Shown here: positions 7,937-16,278 of the stretch, in pieces
Layout: every line of letters starts with the position of its first letter
How positions within the stretch are numbered: position 1 is the stretch's first letter
Assembly (NCBI RefSeq): GCF_041770905.1
Contig: NZ_JBEUWX010000002.1
Span: 1,116,001 to 1,180,000, forward strand
Source of the DNA: Propionivibrio hellwigii
GTDB taxonomy: Bacteria; Pseudomonadota; Gammaproteobacteria; Burkholderiales; Rhodocyclaceae
DNA: 64,000 nucleotides
Direction: 5' to 3'
Notes under the pieces: generated by a model
Seen by the model: the letters and a program-made list of their open reading frames with translations, nothing else
Databases searched by the model: none
What the model was told of the DNA's origin: nothing
Position numbers and translations under genes: made by a program

Positions 7937-9775
7937 ATGACGCCAGACAACACGCCACCCAAGGAGGCGGTGACTGCGCCTGATGACGCGTCCCCGGTCG
8001 CCAGCCGCATTGAAGGCGCCGAACAGGCCGAACGTCGTGAACATTTCCCGCCCGGCAAGGACGCGCCTCTCGAAGCGAGCATCCTGCATATGCAGGCGCG
8101 CTTGGCGGCGCTGGGCTTTCATGTGGAAGAGCGTTCCTGGCTCAACCCGCTGGGTGACATCTGGTCGGTACACCTGCGCGAGCGTGATTGTCCACTGCTG
8201 TTTGCCAACGGCAAGGGCGGCTCCCGGCCGGCCGCGCTCGCCAGCGCACTGGGCGAATTCTGCGAGCGGCTGTCATGCCATTACTTTTGGGCGCATTACG
8301 ATCTCGGCACGCGCTACGCCAATGCGGACTTTACCCATCACCCCCAGGAGCGCTGGTTTCCCCTCTCCACAAAAGGCCGCTGGCCGGATGGGCTGCTCAC
8401 GCAGGCACTGCGCGGTTTTTACGACCCGGAAGGCAGCCTCGATCCCCGATCCCTGGTTGACCACAATTCTGGCAATGCGGAGCGGGGCATCTGCGCCCTG
8501 CCTTTTACCCGCTTGCACGATAACGCGCAGGTCTGGTTTCCGGTCAATATTCTCGGCAACCTTTACGTCAGCAACGGCATGGCCGCGGGCAACACGCCGT
8601 CCGAAGCGCGGGTACAGGCGCTGTCGGAAATTATCGAGCGCTACGTCAAATTCCGCATCTTTAGCGAAGGTCGATGCCTGCCGGACGTGCCGGAACCGAT
8701 GCTTGCCCGCTTTCCCCGCCTTGCCGCCGGCATCGCCGCGCTGCGCAGCGCCGGTTTCGGCATTCTGGTGCGCGACGCCTCGCTCGGTGGCCGATACCCG
8801 GTGCTCTGCATCGCTTTACTCAACCCCCATGATCAGGGTTGCTATTGTAGTTTCGGCGCGCATCCGCGCTTTGAGATCGCCCTTGAACGCGCGCTGACCG
8901 AGCTGTTGCAAGGGCGCGCGCTCGATGCGCTCGACGGCTTTCCGGAACCCGGCTTTGATCTCGACGAAATCGCCAGCGCACCGAATCTGGAAATCCACTT
9001 TGTCGATTCAAGCGGCATCGTCGGCTGGCCTTTCCTCGGCAATGTGCCCGACTTTGCCTTCCATGATTGGAATTTTTCCGCGACGACGGATGAGGAATAC
9101 GCCTGGCTGGTTCACCTGATCGAGGCGCAAGGGTTCGATATCTACGCGGCCGACTACACCCACCTGGGCGTCTATGCCTGCCGCCTGCTCGTACCCGGCA
9201 TGTCGGAAATCTACCCGGTCGACGATCTGGAATACGAAAACAACGCTGCCGCCGACGCTCTCCGGGATGCCATTCTCAACCTGCCCCAGCTGGACGGCGC
9301 AGCCTGCCGCGACCTGCTCGCCGCACTCAACGAATCCGGCCTGGCCGACGAGCATCTGGTCGCCGCGCTGATCGGCCTGGCGCCCGATGCCAGCTCATTT
9401 TGGGAGACGCTGCGCCTGGGCGAACTAAAAACACTGCTCGCGCTCGCCGCGGGCGAGGCAACGGCCATCCGCGAAGGCTGCGACTGGATTCACCAGTTCG
9501 GCCAGATTGACGCCGCGCGGCGCAGGGTCTATCGCTGCATCGAAACCCTGCTCAATCTGCGCGAAGCGGGGCTGGAAAAAACCTGCCAGCAAGCACTCGC
9601 CAGCCTGTATACGCCCGAGACCTTACAGCAGGCGGAAGCCCTGCTAGCCGGTAAAGAACGCTTTTTCGGCCTCGATACCGCACCGGGTCGGGATTTCAAC
9701 GGTTGCACAACACATCGCCGCCTGCTTAAAGCGTACGAAAAAGTGCGCCGCGCCCTCCGCCAGGCCGTCGACTAA
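7937..9775 (+). CDS. ycaO: YcaO-domain protein, E. coli YcaO type (RimO accessory factor)
   Basis: 612 residues that follow E. coli YcaO over the full length after an extra N-terminal tail of about 30. Recognisable blocks are FPPGKDAPLEASI, NGKGGSRPAALASALGE, SGNAERGICALPF, GNLYVSNGMAAGN, EARVQALSEIIERY and RALTELLQGR. The Glu-rich pairs SALGEFCER and SEIIERY are the ATP/Mg-binding positions of YcaO ATP-grasp-like kinases. E. coli YcaO assists RimO in beta-methylthiolation of ribosomal protein S12 Asp88. No thiazole/oxazole peptide-modification partners are nearby, so a natural-product role is unlikely. Co-transcription with a sulfur-amino-acid enzyme is suggestive but not explained. Confidence 0.88.
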   Translation: MTPDNTPPKEAVTAPDDASPVASRIEGAEQAERREHFPPGKDAPLEASILHMQARLAALGFHVEERSWLNPLGDIWSVHLRERDCPLLFANGKGGSRPAALASALGEFCERLSCHYFWAHYDLGTRYANADFTHHPQERWFPLSTKGRWPDGLLTQALRGFYDPEGSLDPRSLVDHNSGNAERGICALPFTRLHDNAQVWFPVNILGNLYVSNGMAAGNTPSEARVQALSEIIERYVKFRIFSEGRCLPDVPEPMLARFPRLAAGIAALRSAGFGILVRDASLGGRYPVLCIALLNPHDQGCYCSFGAHPRFEIALERALTELLQGRALDALDGFPEPGFDLDEIASAPNLEIHFVDSSGIVGWPFLGNVPDFAFHDWNFSATTDEEYAWLVHLIEAQGFDIYAADYTHLGVYACRLLVPGMSEIYPVDDLEYENNAAADALRDAILNLPQLDGAACRDLLAALNESGLADEHLVAALIGLAPDASSFWETLRLGELKTLLALAAGEATAIREGCDWIHQFGQIDAARRRVYRCIETLLNLREAGLEKTCQQALASLYTPETLQQAEALLAGKERFFGLDTAPGRDFNGCTTHRRLLKAYEKVRRALRQAVD

Positions 9776-9995
9776 ATTCGAGGCGGGCGATGGGACTGGC
9801 TCAAACCCACAGCAACCATTGAAGAACCAAGAATGACGGGACATGAGTGCAGCGCGTCCAACCCGCCTGCCGCGCCGTAGCCGCATCTTCATGACTACAT
9901 GACGACTTGTGCGCTATGCGCGCCCGAGTCTCATCGGCCATTCCGCGCCATCGCGCCGCGACCGTGACGTGGAAATGAGACTTAAGCGTCCGTTC

Positions 9996-10712
9996 TCAAC
10001 TCTTTCGGAGCAAATCCTGCACTTTGCGGACAAGCACTTCCATTTTTTCGTAAGAGTTGATGCCGTTTTTCCCGCCCCAAAATGGTGATACACAAACAAG
10101 CGTATTGCCGTGCATTGCGTAAAAGAGAGTGAAGCGACCGCAGTCAAGCGTTTGGTAATTGGACTCCCCGGCAAAGAATCGGAAAAAGTTTTCTTTTTCT
10201 TCTATACCAGTGCACATCACAAGTTTAGGTTGATTTTTACGCATCTGTTCTCGAAAAAACTCACCGCGATGTGTCACGCACCACTCACGGTACGCATGAA
10301 ATGAATCAAACCCTGTAGCCTTGCCCAACAACTCATCCCATTTCACGTCTTTGCGCCCTTTAAAACGAATAGGGAACATGTTCATCTTGAACCCACAGCC
10401 ATCAGGCTTGCGATACATGATCTTGTAGGTTTCGACAAACTGCTGATAGCTCATCTTTTCCCAATAAAGATCGTAGAAATAGTGCAAAAACCAGCAGATT
10501 TTTTGGTTATATTGTGCGCTCCAGCTGCCTTCAAAATTCTTGTCTTGCCAAGAAGTGGGCTCAGGTTGCGCGTCAAAGTCTGACGCTATTTTTTCATCAT
10601 TATTTTGCGTACCGCCCCACTCCATCCCGCAAAACCAAACTTCAGACTGCAGGTTACCGCCATCACACCCTGCAAATGAAAGAGCCATATTTTTAAATTT
10701 TTCCGTCACCAT
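9996..10712 (-). CDS. Conserved-looking protein of unknown function, possible uracil-DNA-glycosylase-like fold
   Basis: 238 residues, not recognised. The pattern WFCGMEWGG near the N-terminus, a middle stretch with MFPIRF, PKLVMCTGI, and a late CVSPFWGGKNGINSYE resembles the spacing of uracil-DNA-glycosylase superfamily motifs (a GxE-type loop early and an H/SP-type loop late). This is a weak suggestion only. No signal peptide or membrane segment is seen. AAAAGGAG precedes the ATG by about 8 nt, which supports real translation. It is a lone gene beside the IS remnant and Rhs region and somewhat richer in A/T than its left-hand neighbours, so it may belong to the same accessory block. Confidence 0.6.
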   Translation of the reverse strand: MVTEKFKNMALSFAGCDGGNLQSEVWFCGMEWGGTQNNDEKIASDFDAQPEPTSWQDKNFEGSWSAQYNQKICWFLHYFYDLYWEKMSYQQFVETYKIMYRKPDGCGFKMNMFPIRFKGRKDVKWDELLGKATGFDSFHAYREWCVTHRGEFFREQMRKNQPKLVMCTGIEEKENFFRFFAGESNYQTLDCGRFTLFYAMHGNTLVCVSPFWGGKNGINSYEKMEVLVRKVQDLLRKS

Positions 10713-10820
10713 TTTTGCTCCTTTTTATTAGGCAGCCCCTAGCATCACGAACAGAATCAAACGAGTCCAGCGTTAACCTGTTGATCTGCATAATAGCTGA
10801 ATAGCCTAATACATTAGCGT

Positions 10821-11565
10821 CTTAGGAAGCAAACAAGTGTTCAACACATGTTTGATTCTTGAGATGCGAGGTAAAAACAAATACTACCGCCATTGAAAAA
10901 TCAGTGAAGCCAAGTTTCGCCAGCTACTGCGCCTGTTTGCCATGGACTTGACCGCCACGGATGTCGCGCAGTTGTGCGGCCTTTCCGTGCGCTCGGTCAA
11001 TGCGGTATACCAACGCATCCGTGTCCGCCTGGCCCAAGAATGCGCTGCGCACTCTCCGTTCTCGGGCGAGCTTGAAGCCGATGAGTCCTATTTCTGTCCC
11101 AAGCGTATCCGAGGCAAACGCGGGCGTGGCGCGGATGGCAAAACCATCGTCTTTGGTCTGCTCAAACGTGCCGATTGCGTTTATACCGAAATTGTCCCCG
11201 ATGCTTCCAAAGCCACGCTGCAAGCCATCATCCAGAGTAAAGTGGATCCTAACAGCATCATTCACACCGATGGCTGGCGAGGCTACGATGGGCGGGTTGA
11301 CCTCGGCCTAGAAAAGCACTTTCGGGTCAATCACGGCAACAACGAATTTGTCAAAGGCTCCAGGCATATCAACGGCATCGAGTCTTTCTGGAGCGATGCC
11401 AAACATCGGCTGACGCAGTTTCATGGCGTGCGAAGGGACAAGTTCGAGCTGCACATCGAGGAAACCGAGTTTCGCTTCAATCACCGACACCTTGACCTCT
11501 ACAAGACAGTGCTTAAAATGCTCAGAGATGTCCCCCCTTTGATGCGTTTGCTTCCTAAGCCCCCC
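10821..11565 (+). mobile_element. Degraded IS1595-type insertion sequence
   Basis: A 14-bp perfect terminal inverted repeat brackets the element: CTTAGGAAGCAAAC at 10821-10834 and its complement at 11546-11559. The right end continues with six C's that the left end does not match, so exact ends are uncertain by a few bases. Inside is one transposase reading frame with a premature stop. A near-palindrome (10831-10856) lies just inside the left end. I could not identify a target duplication. It lies exactly at the left border of the Rhs fragment cluster and may have truncated the first fragment. Confidence 0.7.
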
Positions 11566-11568
11566 TAG
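10864..11568 (+). pseudogene. IS1595/ISXO2-like transposase with an in-frame TGA
   Basis: A frame starting ATG at 10864 reads MRGKNKYYRH, then TGA at 10894-10896, then continues with KISEAKFRQLL into the main body. The body (from an ATG at 10942, 208 residues) has a helix-turn-helix-like start (LTATDVAQLCGLSVRSVN), then the ISXO2-like DDE core: ELEADESYF, IHTDGWRGYDG and NGIESFWSDAKHR, which supply the acidic residues and the N/E part of a DDNK/E catalytic set. The stop codon lies just beyond the right inverted repeat. A single base change (TCA to TGA) would explain the break. Translation from 10942 would lose about 26 residues, so activity is doubtful. Confidence 0.75.
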
Positions 11569-11846
11569 GAATTCTCAAGCTCTGGCACAAAGAGGTATTT
11601 AAAGGTTGGGACAGGTGTAGTTATGGCTCCAAAAGTGAAATTGATGATTTTGCTGTAGCAATGAGCCTTATTGATAGATTTTCTGGGGGTACATCCAAGA
11701 ATCGATTAGAACTTGTTGATGAAATTCTTAAGGATGCATCCATTACAAATATCGGTGCTAAAAGGTTTTTGAATGATAGTTGGCCAGTTCTGCGCAAGCG
11801 GCTCAATAGTAATAGTTATAGCAACAGACAACAGGAAGATAAATAA
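11559..11846 (+). pseudogene. 5'-truncated reading frame, probably a toxin tip remnant
   Basis: An open frame of about 95 codons begins directly at the right end of the IS and has no good start codon; the first ATG is at 11661. The readable part contains LWHKEVFKGWDRC, SEIDDFAVAMSLIDRF and a basic C-terminus. I do not recognise it. It ends 35 nt before a small gene with a very good ribosome binding site, the same arrangement as the Rhs-tip/immunity pairs downstream. It is therefore most likely the last part of a Rhs toxin domain whose upstream half was removed by the IS or by recombination. Another truncated accessory gene cannot be excluded. Confidence 0.45.
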
Positions 11847-11881
11847 GAAAGTCCAAGCCAAGGTTTAGTAGGAGGTTAATA

Positions 11882-12370
11882 GTGGACAAGCTTAACGACA
11901 TCACTTCTGTCATGCTTCAATTTCGCGAATCAGTTAGGCACAACTGGAATACATACTTCCAAGATGCTGATGAGCCGATGGGTCCGGAAATTCAAGAGGC
12001 TTTTACTCTCGTGGAACAAGGACTATTTCAGGGAATAGTATTGTGTAAGTGTGCTTATGTCTTACCCTGTAGATACCGGGAAGCACCCCTGCCATTTATA
12101 CAAGTTGTGCCTCGTCCCGAAATACCCGACTTGGAGTTTCAAATAGGATTATTGGGTAGTAGTTATAAAGTATGGGATTCTCCTGTTCGGTTTAAAGTCG
12201 AAGGGAGTACCAAGCTTGAATTCGTCCAGTTCTTTGATTGGAATCCATACGAGCAAATAAACATGTCCTTGGTGCAAGTTTACATTGCAAGAATGGATAC
12301 AAGGCCTGATCTAGTTGGAGCGCATGCGTTGATTGCTGAGCACGAAATACGTTTCTTACTCATAACATAA
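11882..12370 (+). CDS. Putative immunity protein 1 of the Rhs cluster
   Basis: 162 residues from a GTG start at 11882; AGGAGG at 11869-11874 sits at ideal spacing, which decides the start. No signal peptide or membrane helix, so probably cytoplasmic. The protein is acidic and beta-rich in the middle (FIQVVPRPEIPDLEFQIGLL). No family recognised. Assignment as an immunity protein rests on position: it follows a truncated, toxin-like frame and precedes another Rhs fragment, has a different composition from the core genome, and is the size of typical cytoplasmic immunity proteins. Its cognate toxin would be the fragment at 11559-11846. Confidence 0.5.
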   Translation: MDKLNDITSVMLQFRESVRHNWNTYFQDADEPMGPEIQEAFTLVEQGLFQGIVLCKCAYVLPCRYREAPLPFIQVVPRPEIPDLEFQIGLLGSSYKVWDSPVRFKVEGSTKLEFVQFFDWNPYEQINMSLVQVYIARMDTRPDLVGAHALIAEHEIRFLLIT

Positions 12371-12429
12371 CTTGCTGATGAAGCTTATAGTAAAAAGTGT
12401 AAACCTTATCCCCTGTCTTCGGCTGATAG

Positions 12430-12981
12430 CTGCTAAAGAGAAAGGGGGCCACTTATAGCTCTTACAATTTCTTCCATGATTATGATCCTCTCTCCGGGCG
12501 TTATCTGCAGTCCGATCCCATCGGACTAGACGGCGGAATCAATACTTATGCCTATGTCGAAGGTAATCCATTAAGTTATATAGACCCCCAAGGGCTAGCA
12601 ATCAATTGCCGGTTGATTGGCAGCGTCTATATATGTCAGAGCGTACCTCTGCCACTAGGTAGCAGCACCGGAAATTCGTATATTGATGAAGCACTTAAAG
12701 GCGGTAGAGGAAGTAGTTCAGGTTCTTCATCAAATAATAATGGAATTTTTCGCCAAACTTGCCCACCTCTACCCCCAGAAGATCCTTGCGACAAGAAATT
12801 GGACGAGAAACTACTACGACGCCTAGGTATAGATGCTCATAAGATTAAGAATGATTTGCTTGGAGGCAGAGGTTTGGGGGCTTATAATCTTTGTGGTTGC
12901 AAAGATGGGCGTATCGTTTTAAAACGCAGTTCAAATTGCAAAGCGCCTGGTGGTGAATACGTTTATGAGCGATGGAAATAG
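12430..12981 (+). pseudogene. Orphan Rhs C-terminal fragment with toxin tip (cassette 2)
   Basis: No start codon is evident; the frame is open from just after a TAG at 12427. It begins with the end of the Rhs core (YNFFHDYDPLSGRYLQ, SDPIGLDGG, NTYAYVEGNPLSYIDPQG), the conserved anchor before the variable tip. The tip of about 125 residues starts with a Gly/Ser-rich linker, then PPLPPEDPC and a compact domain with GIDAHKIKNDLL and DGRIVLKRS. The DAH-x-IK plus DGxIxLK pattern reminds me of small polymorphic toxin domains (possibly toxin type 33), but that is a low-confidence match. It overlaps the next gene by 10 nt. Without the Rhs shell it cannot be delivered. Confidence 0.75.
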
Positions 12982-13433
12982 CAATGATCCCGTTAATTCA
13001 GATGTATCTGGCTCCGCAGTGCCCAAGTGATTCCTACGCTAGTATCGAGATGGCGACGGCAGCAGGACAGCTTAGGCAGCTTATTTCTGAAGAACTGTTT
13101 GTCAAATTCCAACAAAGTAAAGGATGTATCTATCAAGAACCTTTCTCAACCGTGCTGATAGGCTATTCCCTATTTAGATATGATATTGAATTGTTCGAGC
13201 AGTACACAAACTTTCTTTTTGAAGAATTGCATAACAATCAAGCGGTACTTTCTAAGTTGGTCAACACACCTTCGGTGGTTAACAGTTTTGTAATCAATAT
13301 TAACTTGATGGGTCCTGAGGAACGACCTTACTTTTATCTATCCAGTACGCAAATATCATTTTTAGCCGAAATACGTGCATCGCTTTTTTTTGATGGATAT
13401 TTAATGTTTGGTGATGAAGAAGAAAGTAAATAG
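12972..13433 (+). CDS. Putative immunity protein 2 of the Rhs cluster
   Basis: 153 residues, or 149 from the in-frame ATG at 12984, which has a weak GGAA upstream. No signal peptide or clear membrane helix. Rich in Phe, Tyr and Glu, acidic, with a C-terminal EEESK tail. No family recognised. Overlap with the end of the preceding toxin tip implies translational coupling, as is usual for toxin/immunity pairs. It is followed by a short stretch almost identical to that after immunity gene 1 (GCTGATAGCTGCTAAAG), then another Rhs fragment. Confidence 0.6.
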   Translation: MEIAMIPLIQMYLAPQCPSDSYASIEMATAAGQLRQLISEELFVKFQQSKGCIYQEPFSTVLIGYSLFRYDIELFEQYTNFLFEELHNNQAVLSKLVNTPSVVNSFVININLMGPEERPYFYLSSTQISFLAEIRASLFFDGYLMFGDEEESK

Positions 13434-13649
13434 CAAAAACTTACTTCTCTATCTTCAGCTGATAGCTGCTAAAGAAAAAGCGCGTCGCTTGATACATCTG
13501 TTTTGAATGAGGGGCGTGGGCGTGCATAAGTGATTTCTTCTCTGAGCGTTTGCATATCCGTACAAATAGCTTGAAGTTGTCTCGCCCAGTGTTCATTGTC
13601 TGTTTGTCCCGCTTGTTAATTGGAGTATTCTTGGTCGTTTTTAGGCTTC

Positions 13650-14345
13650 ATGGGTACCTCTCCCGTCCTGGCGCAGATGCAGGTTTATTACGTGCATTTG
13701 GATCATTTGAATACGCCGCGCCGGGTCACTGATGAGCACAATACGGTGTTATGGCAAAATCCGCCGCTTTCCGAACCTTTCGGCTTGATGCCACCCGAGG
13801 AGGATCCGGATGGCGATGGGCGGCGATTCATCCTCAATCTGCGCTTCCCCGGTCAGTATTTCGACACGGAGTCTTCTACCCATTACAATTTCTTTCGTGA
13901 TTATGATCTCCTCTTCGGGCGTTATCTGCAGTCCGATCCCATCGGACTAGACGGCGGAATTAATACTTATAGCTATGTCGAGAACCGACCAACTATGATG
14001 ATTGATCCGGAGGGGTTGCAAGCGATTCCGGTTCCATTTCCATACATTCCCGGATTCCCGCTCCCAGGAAACCGACCACCCAAGTCAAATGACCCAAGTA
14101 ATCTGCTGGCCCCTCCAAAATCGGAATCACCACCATTTTCATGGCCAGATTGGACCATAAAGAAGAATTTGCAAGAGGAATGTAAAAACGAGTGTGATGA
14201 AATTGAAGAACGGGAAGTAGTAGACTGCGAATGGCGCTACAAAATGGGAGGGCGTAGTAATCGGGAAAGCGTTCGTGCGTGCATACAAATGGCTCGTGAC
14301 CGATGGATACAATGTTACAAGAAATGCCAAAAAGAGTGTAAATAA
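13650..14345 (+). pseudogene. Orphan Rhs C-terminal fragment with cysteine-rich tip (cassette 3)
   Basis: This frame carries the longest intact Rhs core end in the window: VYYVHLDHLNTPRRVTDEH, GQYFDTES, YNFFRDYD, GRYLQSDPIGLDGG, then NRPTMMIDPEG. The anchor lacks everything N-terminal to the core (no shell, no PAAR). The tip of about 110 residues begins with a Pro-rich linker and ends in a Cys-rich helix-like region with C-x3-C spacings (ECKNEC, CYKKCQKEC). ATG at 13650 could serve as a start, so a short protein might be made. The following gene begins 2 nt after the stop codon. Bases 13661-13813 are nearly identical to 15528-15680. Confidence 0.75.
13661..13813 (+). repeat. 153-bp Rhs-core direct repeat, copy 1
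   Basis: Matches 15528-15680 with about four substitutions. It encodes the conserved end of the Rhs core. Such near-identity between cassettes indicates recent duplication or gene conversion in the core DNA while the tips differ completely. Confidence 0.85.
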
Positions 14346-14347
14346 CT

Positions 14348-14848
14348 ATGAATAATATTGGAATATTTATCTACTATGATGAAAGTTTAAAAAAGCTGGT
14401 CTTTGTTAAACAGAAAATCACTCAAGGAGAAAAAAATGATTTTTATCAACTATTAGATTTCTCTTTTAAAGATCAATCTGAGATTAACACCCAAGAATTA
14501 GAACAAACCTTAGGTCAATTGATTCTTTATTACTTAGAAAAACTGACGCCTAACGGATTAGGTTTCGGAAACTATTCTCACTTGCTGAAAGAGATTAGCA
14601 AAGAAAACCTTGAAAAATTTTGCCAAGACATTGATCTAAAAAAAACTAGCGATAAATATGATTTAGCCACAATAATGTTTTCATATGGCCGTCGAAATAA
14701 ATCATGGAAAACTGTAGAATATGCTATTAACTTATTCAAACAAGCTTCTAGCGAAGGACATAAGGAATCTAAGCACTTTATAGAAAAAGATTTACCAGTT
14801 GTTTATTCACGCTTAGTAGAAAAATTAAGAAATCCCGATGAAAATTAA
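14348..14848 (+). CDS. Putative immunity protein 3 of the Rhs cluster
   Basis: 166 residues, strongly AT-rich compared with the chromosome, lysine-rich, no signal peptide. Predicted as mostly helical; the C-terminal third (YAINLFKQASSEGHKESKHF) looks like a Sel1/TPR-type helical repeat. Starts 2 nt after the cysteine-rich toxin tip, so it is almost certainly co-translated with it. No family recognised. The composition points to transfer together with its toxin tip. Confidence 0.6.
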   Translation: MNNIGIFIYYDESLKKLVFVKQKITQGEKNDFYQLLDFSFKDQSEINTQELEQTLGQLILYYLEKLTPNGLGFGNYSHLLKEISKENLEKFCQDIDLKKTSDKYDLATIMFSYGRRNKSWKTVEYAINLFKQASSEGHKESKHFIEKDLPVVYSRLVEKLRNPDEN

Positions 14849-15122
14849 CACTACACACGGGAGATAATCAATTAGTGTTTGAAAAATACAACAGGATGAA
14901 TATTGACTCTCGCAATACATACTTGATTACAACAAGGACTGTGAGTAAAAGAGTAAAAATGACTTATAGCACTGCTATCTATTAATGATAAGATAGATAA
15001 TCGACTAACCAATGGATATTGCCTCAAGATGTTTATCAAATTATATCCACCTCCCCTCAGATTATTGGAAATACTAGTTACCTTGGTACAAATCTACCAT
15101 ACAGAAAGTGAATCATTGACTG

Positions 15123-15506
15123 ATGAATTGCACGGAAAAATTTTTAATCTTATTTTGCATAGTAGTGACAACTACCCTAATTTGGTTGTTATCTAAAGCG
15201 GAAGTCATTACTTTGCATGCTACTGAGAGCATTTCTGTCGGTACTAATCCAGTAGAACCTATTGTTGGAAGCAATCTAGTTGCTATAATAAACAAAGATG
15301 AAACAGCTGAAGTTATCTCTTGTGAAGATATAAAAACCAATCAGGTAATTCTGGTTCGCCTAAAAACCGGTAGTACTGGGTATGTAACAAAAGGAGGATT
15401 TTTCTTGGAACGCCAAAGAATTAATCTAGGAATAGCTTTATCACGCTCTGATGCTATAACATTTTCGTGCGCAGGTTTTTTCAACAGTTATTCCCAACCT
15501 TATTAA
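15123..15506 (+). CDS. Small membrane-anchored protein of unknown function within the Rhs cluster
   Basis: 127 residues. An N-terminal helix (FLILFCIVVTTTLIWLL) preceded by a short positive-neutral segment would anchor or export it; the remainder is extracytoplasmic-looking with two cysteines and a region reminiscent of SH3-like strands (QVILVRLKTGSTGYVTKGG). AT-rich. No toxin fragment directly precedes it (the 14849-15122 gap has no gene), but it precedes another Rhs fragment, so it may be an orphan immunity gene for a periplasm-acting toxin. Start codon not supported by a strong ribosome binding site. Confidence 0.5.
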   Translation: MNCTEKFLILFCIVVTTTLIWLLSKAEVITLHATESISVGTNPVEPIVGSNLVAIINKDETAEVISCEDIKTNQVILVRLKTGSTGYVTKGGFFLERQRINLGIALSRSDAITFSCAGFFNSYSQPY

Positions 15507-15527
15507 ACATAACAACATCAATGCCTT

Positions 15528-15680
15528 TCCCGTCCTGGCGCAGATGCAGGTTTATTACGTGCATTTGGATCATTTGAATACGCCGCGCCGGGTCACTGAT
15601 GAGCACAATACGGTGTTGTGGCAAAATCCGCCGCTTTCCGAGCCCTTCGGCTTGATGCCACCCGAGGAGGATCCGGACGG
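15528..15680 (+). repeat. 153-bp Rhs-core direct repeat, copy 2
   Basis: Partner of 13661-13813, with about four mismatches. It ends right where the reading frame breaks and the cassette-4 tip begins. Confidence 0.85.
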
Positions 15681-16036
15681 GGGTTAGCCAGTTCTGGCCA
15701 ACCCACTCGAATTCCGGGGGTAATTCGACTACGATTAGAATCGACCCTCCGCATGTGTCGGGACAGCAATCCCATGCTCACGCTTATGAGAAGGGGTGCA
15801 AAGAAATTGTGGTCAACAAAGATGGCACCGGTAGTCATGGCTCTGACCCATCGAAACTCAAGAACCGTGAAAAAAACTTCTTACGCGGAAAGGAATTCAA
15901 GATCATGTGGTGCCCGCCATTCCTAAATAATTTAGTTATGAGCATGGCTGTTTACCAATGTGTAGCAGGTGATCTAACTGCATGTCAGATTTTCCAAGGC
16001 ATGAGTGATACTATTCAGGATAGTTCTGAAATTTGA
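15528..16036 (+). pseudogene. Rhs core fragment plus frameshifted toxin tip (cassette 4)
   Basis: Bases 15528-15680 encode the same Rhs core stretch as cassette 3, ending in EEDPDGG followed at once by a stop. The tip is open in the next frame from about 15684 and contains IRIDPPHVSGQQ, SHAHAYEKG, EIVVNKDGTGSHG and a short helical end. The HAHAY plus NKDGTGSHG pattern suggests a histidine-using RNase- or nuclease-like toxin domain, but I cannot name the family. The usual SDPIGL/NTYAYV anchor is missing, so DNA has been deleted between core and tip. The cassette cannot make a functional fusion as it stands. Confidence 0.7.
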
Positions 16037-16046
16037 GGCTGATTAA

Positions 16047-16274
16047 ATGAATATCTATGGTTATTCTTTGACGGACAGCGAGGCTCTTCAATCTCTGCGT
16101 GAGGTATCTATTTTGGCGAGCAGGGAAGAGTTGCTTGCCTTGGCTGCATTTTTTGCAAAATGTGCTTTTGAAATTCAGATGGAAAAAAATTGGGAACATG
16201 CACATTTTGGAGATTTTTTGGGGAATCCCCCGGAACTCGACAGGGACATCATCGTTGTTGCAAAACGAGAGTAA
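16047..16274 (+). CDS. Small immunity protein, Imm32-like
   Basis: 75 residues: MNIYGYSLTDSEALQ, then SEVTL-like VSILASREELLALAAFF, a helix, an EHAHFGDFL segment and a closing DIIVVAKRE. This layout (YGY start, an A-S/T-x-EEL-x-x-(I/L)A helix, a His-containing middle and a DIIVV end) matches small cytoplasmic immunity proteins that I associate with Imm32; the family name is tentative. It follows the HAHAY-type toxin tip by 10 nt, which fits a toxin/immunity pair. No membrane segments. Intact, although its toxin is broken, as expected if immunity is kept for protection. Confidence 0.6.
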   Translation: MNIYGYSLTDSEALQSLREVSILASREELLALAAFFAKCAFEIQMEKNWEHAHFGDFLGNPPELDRDIIVVAKRE

Positions 16275-16278
16275 CTAC

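Noticed and set aside
7937..9775. Thiazole/oxazole-modified peptide (TOMM) cluster around YcaO
   Set aside because: The protein is the E. coli full-length type, and no dehydrogenase, C-protein or precursor peptide gene is adjacent.
13480..13640. Minus-strand frame of about 45 codons (with TDNEHWARQLQAI and MQTLREEITYA)
   Set aside because: It looks protein-like and could be a remnant of another gene, but has no start and no family I recognise, so it is not listed as a feature.
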